A stretch of 64,000 bases of DNA from Eleginops maclovinus (lineage: Eukaryota; Chordata; Actinopteri; Perciformes; Eleginopidae): contig NC_086351.1 of NCBI RefSeq assembly GCF_036324505.1, forward strand, positions 4,288,001-4,352,000. Reading direction: 5' to 3'. Made by a program: the position numbers and the translations under genes. Positions 60,721 through 64,000 of this stretch are shown here, piece after piece (the first letter of the stretch is position 1; every line of letters begins with the position of its first letter). The notes below the pieces were generated by a model. That model saw nothing but the letters and a program-made list of their open reading frames with translations. It did no database searches and was not told the DNA's origin.

Positions 60721-62610
60721 GGTGGTCTATTCAGTATGTTCCTCTCCAGGTGTTATCAGACCCTCTGCTGTCTCAGTTTATGTGACAATGGAATAGGTGA
60801 CTGTGAGATTATACAGAATGCAATAAACGAAGTCATGTATGTCATAAAGCCTCCGCTCAATTAATAATTACCTGAGGTAACCTTCACCACTTCCCAGACA
60901 TACAATTAAAAGACAAAAGCATATTGTAAACTCCAGAAATGCTTTATTCACTAATACTTTACAGTTACAAGTTACCATAGACTGGATATGAGAAGTGAAC
61001 GTGTTCACTGTGATGTCACCCATTGGTTTGTTGGCTTTAGTTTGTCACTTGGTTCGATGCCATCTTGGCTTTTAGCTGCCAGCGTTGTAGTTTTGGCACA
61101 AGAGGGTGGCGCAAAGTACAGCCGAACAATGAACAAAATAACCCTCTTTATTAGTCACATACATGCACACAGCAGAGCACACACAGTGAAATTGGTCCTC
61201 TGCATTTAACCCATCCTAGTACTAGGAGCAGTGGGCAGCTATTGTGCAGCGCCCGGGGAGCAATGGGGAGGGGGGATTGGAGGTGTCCGGTGCCTTGCTC
61301 AAGGTGCCTTGCTCAAGGGCACCACAGCAGGACGTACTTACTGAGCCACTGCTGGATTCCAACAAATAGCCAGTAAAATCTATATATTTAATTACATTTT
61401 GTTGTAGGTTAGGTGAGATTCAAATCCCATAAATAACCTGCAAGTGTTTCAAAGGATTTCTGTTATTTTTTAGGAATTGTACAACCCAGAACTTATAGGT
61501 CGTTTTTCAGGATTATCTTGGGCAAGAGGGATATAACTTCAAACGCCTTAGCATCATATTTATAACGGTTGCTTGGTCAGATTAAGTTTAGGCAACAATT
61601 AAGAATAAGCTCCAGACTTAATCAAACCTAACATTTCTTTATTGTTTTTGACAATAAATTAGAAAAAGAGATTTGGTTTCAATTCCTAAACGAAAGATGA
61701 TATCTATATATAAATATACAGCTTTATGAATGTACTTTTGACTTTTAAAGTGACAGTTCACCCCCAAATACAAAAAGACACCAGTTCACAATAGGAAAAC
61801 AGCAGAAAACACAATTGAATGTAATTTCTACCTTAGGTTTAAGGCTGGGGACCAGCGAATGTAGGCGTTTTTTCACAAGCAGACACACAGAGGATTGACA
61901 CAGACAGAAACAGTCCTTCCATACGAGTGTGTCTTTTATCTTCTCAGAGTCCTTTTTAAACCTGGTTGTTGTTTCAATTCAATTGCATACGGTAGATCAA
62001 CTGCGGAGCAATGAGTCCAATCGCACTTCATTATGTCAGGGCTTTGTTAAACTGTAGAACATTTAGAATACTTGCATATTGATATCCTTTACACTGATAG
62101 GCAACAAAGTAAAACACTGGTTGGACGATTGGTTGGTTTGGACTTTGAATCAGCATGACGAAGAAGAACTTAAAATCTAAAAGGAGCAACCAAACATAAA
62201 CACAACTTTACTACAAGACAAGTTTAAACACATTGTTCAATTTGGACTTGGCACACGTACTTAGAGCACGTGTGCAGCAGGCTGCTGTACTGAAAATGAT
62301 AAATGCATTGCTGAAAATCAGTAAGACAATAATGTGTCATTGCTGCTGAAGCTTTCATCTTGTTGAGAAGCTCTTCTTCCTCCAAGTGGCCTGCTGGACA
62401 AAAAGTGCAAAAGAGGAGAATGTTACTAATGGTAACAGTTTGGGTTTCAATCAAATGAATGTTATGATGAGTGGTCTGGACATATTGTCCTATAGTGGTT
62501 AATTTCTTACTGGGAGAAACCTGTTGGTACTTTTTTTCAAAACACATTTCTTACTAAATCTAATTACCTGAAAGCCCACCTTTTTTTTAATGGAAAGCAC
62601 ATCGTTGAGT
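60721..62610. other. Intergenic between CEA-4 and CEA-3
   Basis: Contains a dispersed fish repeat starting TACCATAGACTGGATATGAG (60974-61110), an antisense retroelement tail (61128-61365) and the presumed CEA-4 3' UTR with a possible AATAAA at about 61636-61641. Confidence 0.45.
61128..61365 (-). repeat. Dispersed fish retroelement tail (antisense)
   Basis: It contains CCTCTGCATTTAACCCATCC, GGAGCAGTGGGCAGCT and CAAGGGCACCACAGCAGG. It is the same family as 14528-14660 but longer, with a tandem CCTTGCTCAAGG duplication at about 61293-61319. Confidence 0.7.
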
Positions 62611-64000
62611 CTATATGTTCTGATATATCGCTGAAGTGTTCTCGTAGATGCACTCTTCTGGATCTAGAAGAAAATAAACAAACATTTAGTACATCCTATT
62701 TTTCATACAAAATATACTGTTGTTTTATTTCGTGAAGGATATCATGGTTTTAGTGTGTACAGCATGATGAAATTGGATCACCAACCTTTGTTATCAGAAT
62801 GTGTTTCATCGTCGCTGTTGTTTCTGACTTCTTCACTGCTTTGTTGAGGTTTTCTGAAAGAGCAACATTAAAATATATCCTTATAGTATTTAAAGTGTAG
62901 GATACAGTACGTTACAATAATAATGGAATATGTAAATCTCCCGTCACTCACCAAATTAAATCAGGTGATAAAGACCTGGTAAATCTGTAGCTGGTAATGC
63001 TGTGAAGGCTATGTCACTTACTTTGATTTGTAAACATAAAACCCTGCAGCCCCTCCTGCAAAAACTACTACTATCAACGAGACAACTATCCCAGCGATGG
63101 CATCAGCTGAGAGACCTTCAGACACCCTGTCTGAAACAAAGGAAAACATAAACAAATCACATGTCAATAATAAGTTAGTTTGAACTCAATAATAATAATA
63201 CATTTTATTTATATAGCGCTTTTCTAAAAACTCAAAGACACTTTACAGAGATTCAATTCATACAAACATAATTAAAACAACACTCTTTTAAAACACAACA
63301 TTCATTTACAGTCTAAAAGCAGTTTTGAAAAGGTGGGTTTTGATCTGGGATTTAAACAGGGTGCGGTCGGGGCAGTCACGGATGTTTTTGGGGATTGAGT
63401 TCCAGAGGGAGGGGGCAGCGACAGAAAAGGCTCTGAGAGGAGGAGGATTTGCGTCTGACGAGCGGAGGCTCAAACTTTACAGTTAACACCAAGTACTACA
63501 AAATAGATTAGCCTTCACTATCACCTGATGAGATACTGTTTTAACACATTTTTCCAATAATAATGAGAATGACGCCACTCTCACGTGATTAGGAGTGTGT
63601 GTTTATCACGATAACGACTACAGGTTAAAGAATGAAAGAAACCTGGAGTGAACTGTGAGTACACATTTAGAAACAGTTCCTCCTTGTAAGATAAACGATC
63701 TGATCGCTGATCCCTGAATCATGTTTATGAAATGGCAAGAGTTTTGTTTCTGTCCACCTTGTGATTGTAAGACTGTTATTCACTCCTTTCTTCTACTAAT
63801 TCCTTAATGCCAAATATCCGTTTCTCCTAAGTGTCCCTTTTATGTCATTGTTTACTTGCTACACAATCTTCATTCAGCATAGAAAGAGATGCAACATGTG
63901 AAACTTTCTCACCGTATACTTCCAGTCTTGTGTTCCCTGACATTGTTGGTTCTCCAGCTTGAATAATGCTGACTGTGTATTCTCCACTGTCAGTTAGAGC
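62611..64000 (-). CDS. CEACAM-like protein CEA-4 (partial): N domain, transmembrane, YxN tail
   Basis: The window includes the end of the N-domain exon (63913 to beyond 64000: ALTDSGEYTVSI, then NTRLEVYG), the transmembrane exon 63022-63130 (DAIAGIVVSLIVVVFAGGAA then GFYVYKSK), cytoplasmic 62786-62853 (KPQQSSEEVRNNSDDETH) and last exon 62611-62663 (DPEECIYENTSAIYQNI, TAG). Phases 1, 1, 2, 1 agree. The N domain joins the membrane exon directly, so the protein may have a single Ig domain. The tail has YENT and YQNI, both YxN sites of the type bound by the Grb2 SH2 domain, and neither is a strict ITIM. The leader and most of the N domain are beyond the window. A LINE fragment sits in the intron. 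Confidence 0.7.
63189..63478 (-). mobile_element. LINE 3' end (5' truncated) in a CEA-4 intron
   Basis: The minus strand from 63478 reads RAFSVAAPSLWNSIPKNIRD then RTLFKSQIKTHLFKTAFRL, the typical carboxyl end of an L2/Rex-type fish reverse transcriptase, and is open. The 3' UTR ends with the antisense of TTTATATAGCGCTTTTCTAA and ATAATAATA units. Confidence 0.75.

Overview
This looks like a chromosomal segment from a teleost fish, probably a percomorph. The evidence is split genes with GT-AG introns, long CA/GT microsatellites, a Tc1/mariner copy with long inverted repeats, hAT-type and TTAA-flanked miniature elements, LINE 3' ends of the kind common in fish, and proteins clearly homologous to vertebrate families. 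No prokaryotic, viral, CRISPR, rRNA or tRNA feature was recognised.

Layout. (1) 1-17053, plus strand: the 3' two thirds of grik5 (kainate receptor subunit GluK5). Ten coding exons are spliced in phase to 657 codons plus a stop. The amino-terminal domain lies before the window. (2) 17054-22600: grik5 3' end and intergenic DNA. (3) 22600-34700, minus strand: two related single-V-set immunoglobulin receptors resembling the PVR/nectin/TIGIT group. Locus B (30118-32601) has a transmembrane segment and two ITIMs. Locus A (23970-26454) has a short tail without ITIMs and a 10-bp deletion that breaks its V exon. (4) 34707-36310: a dead Tc1 element. (5) 38949-64000, minus strand: four CEACAM-like genes, called CEA-1 to CEA-4 here. 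CEA-1 is at 39021-41430, CEA-2 at 47039-56411 with nine Ig domains, CEA-3 at 58768-60720 with a predicted GPI anchor, and CEA-4 from 62611 beyond the window end, with tyrosine motifs in its tail.

How the genes relate. grik5 is a neuronal channel subunit and is functionally unrelated to its neighbours. In human 19q13.2, GRIK5 lies inside the region holding the CEACAM genes, with PVR and NECTIN2 further along the same arm. The fish arrangement therefore looks like an ancient linkage. The Ig genes read as a rapidly changing family of adhesion or immune receptors. They share a leader exon in phase 1, Ig exons that all start and end in phase 1 (so they can be duplicated or skipped freely), an N-terminal V-like domain without the usual cysteine pair in the CEACAM-like genes, and varied membrane anchors (GPI-like, transmembrane with a plain tail, transmembrane with ITIMs or YxN motifs).

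All coordinates were derived by reading splice sites and frames by eye. Exon borders are internally phase-consistent but have no transcript support.
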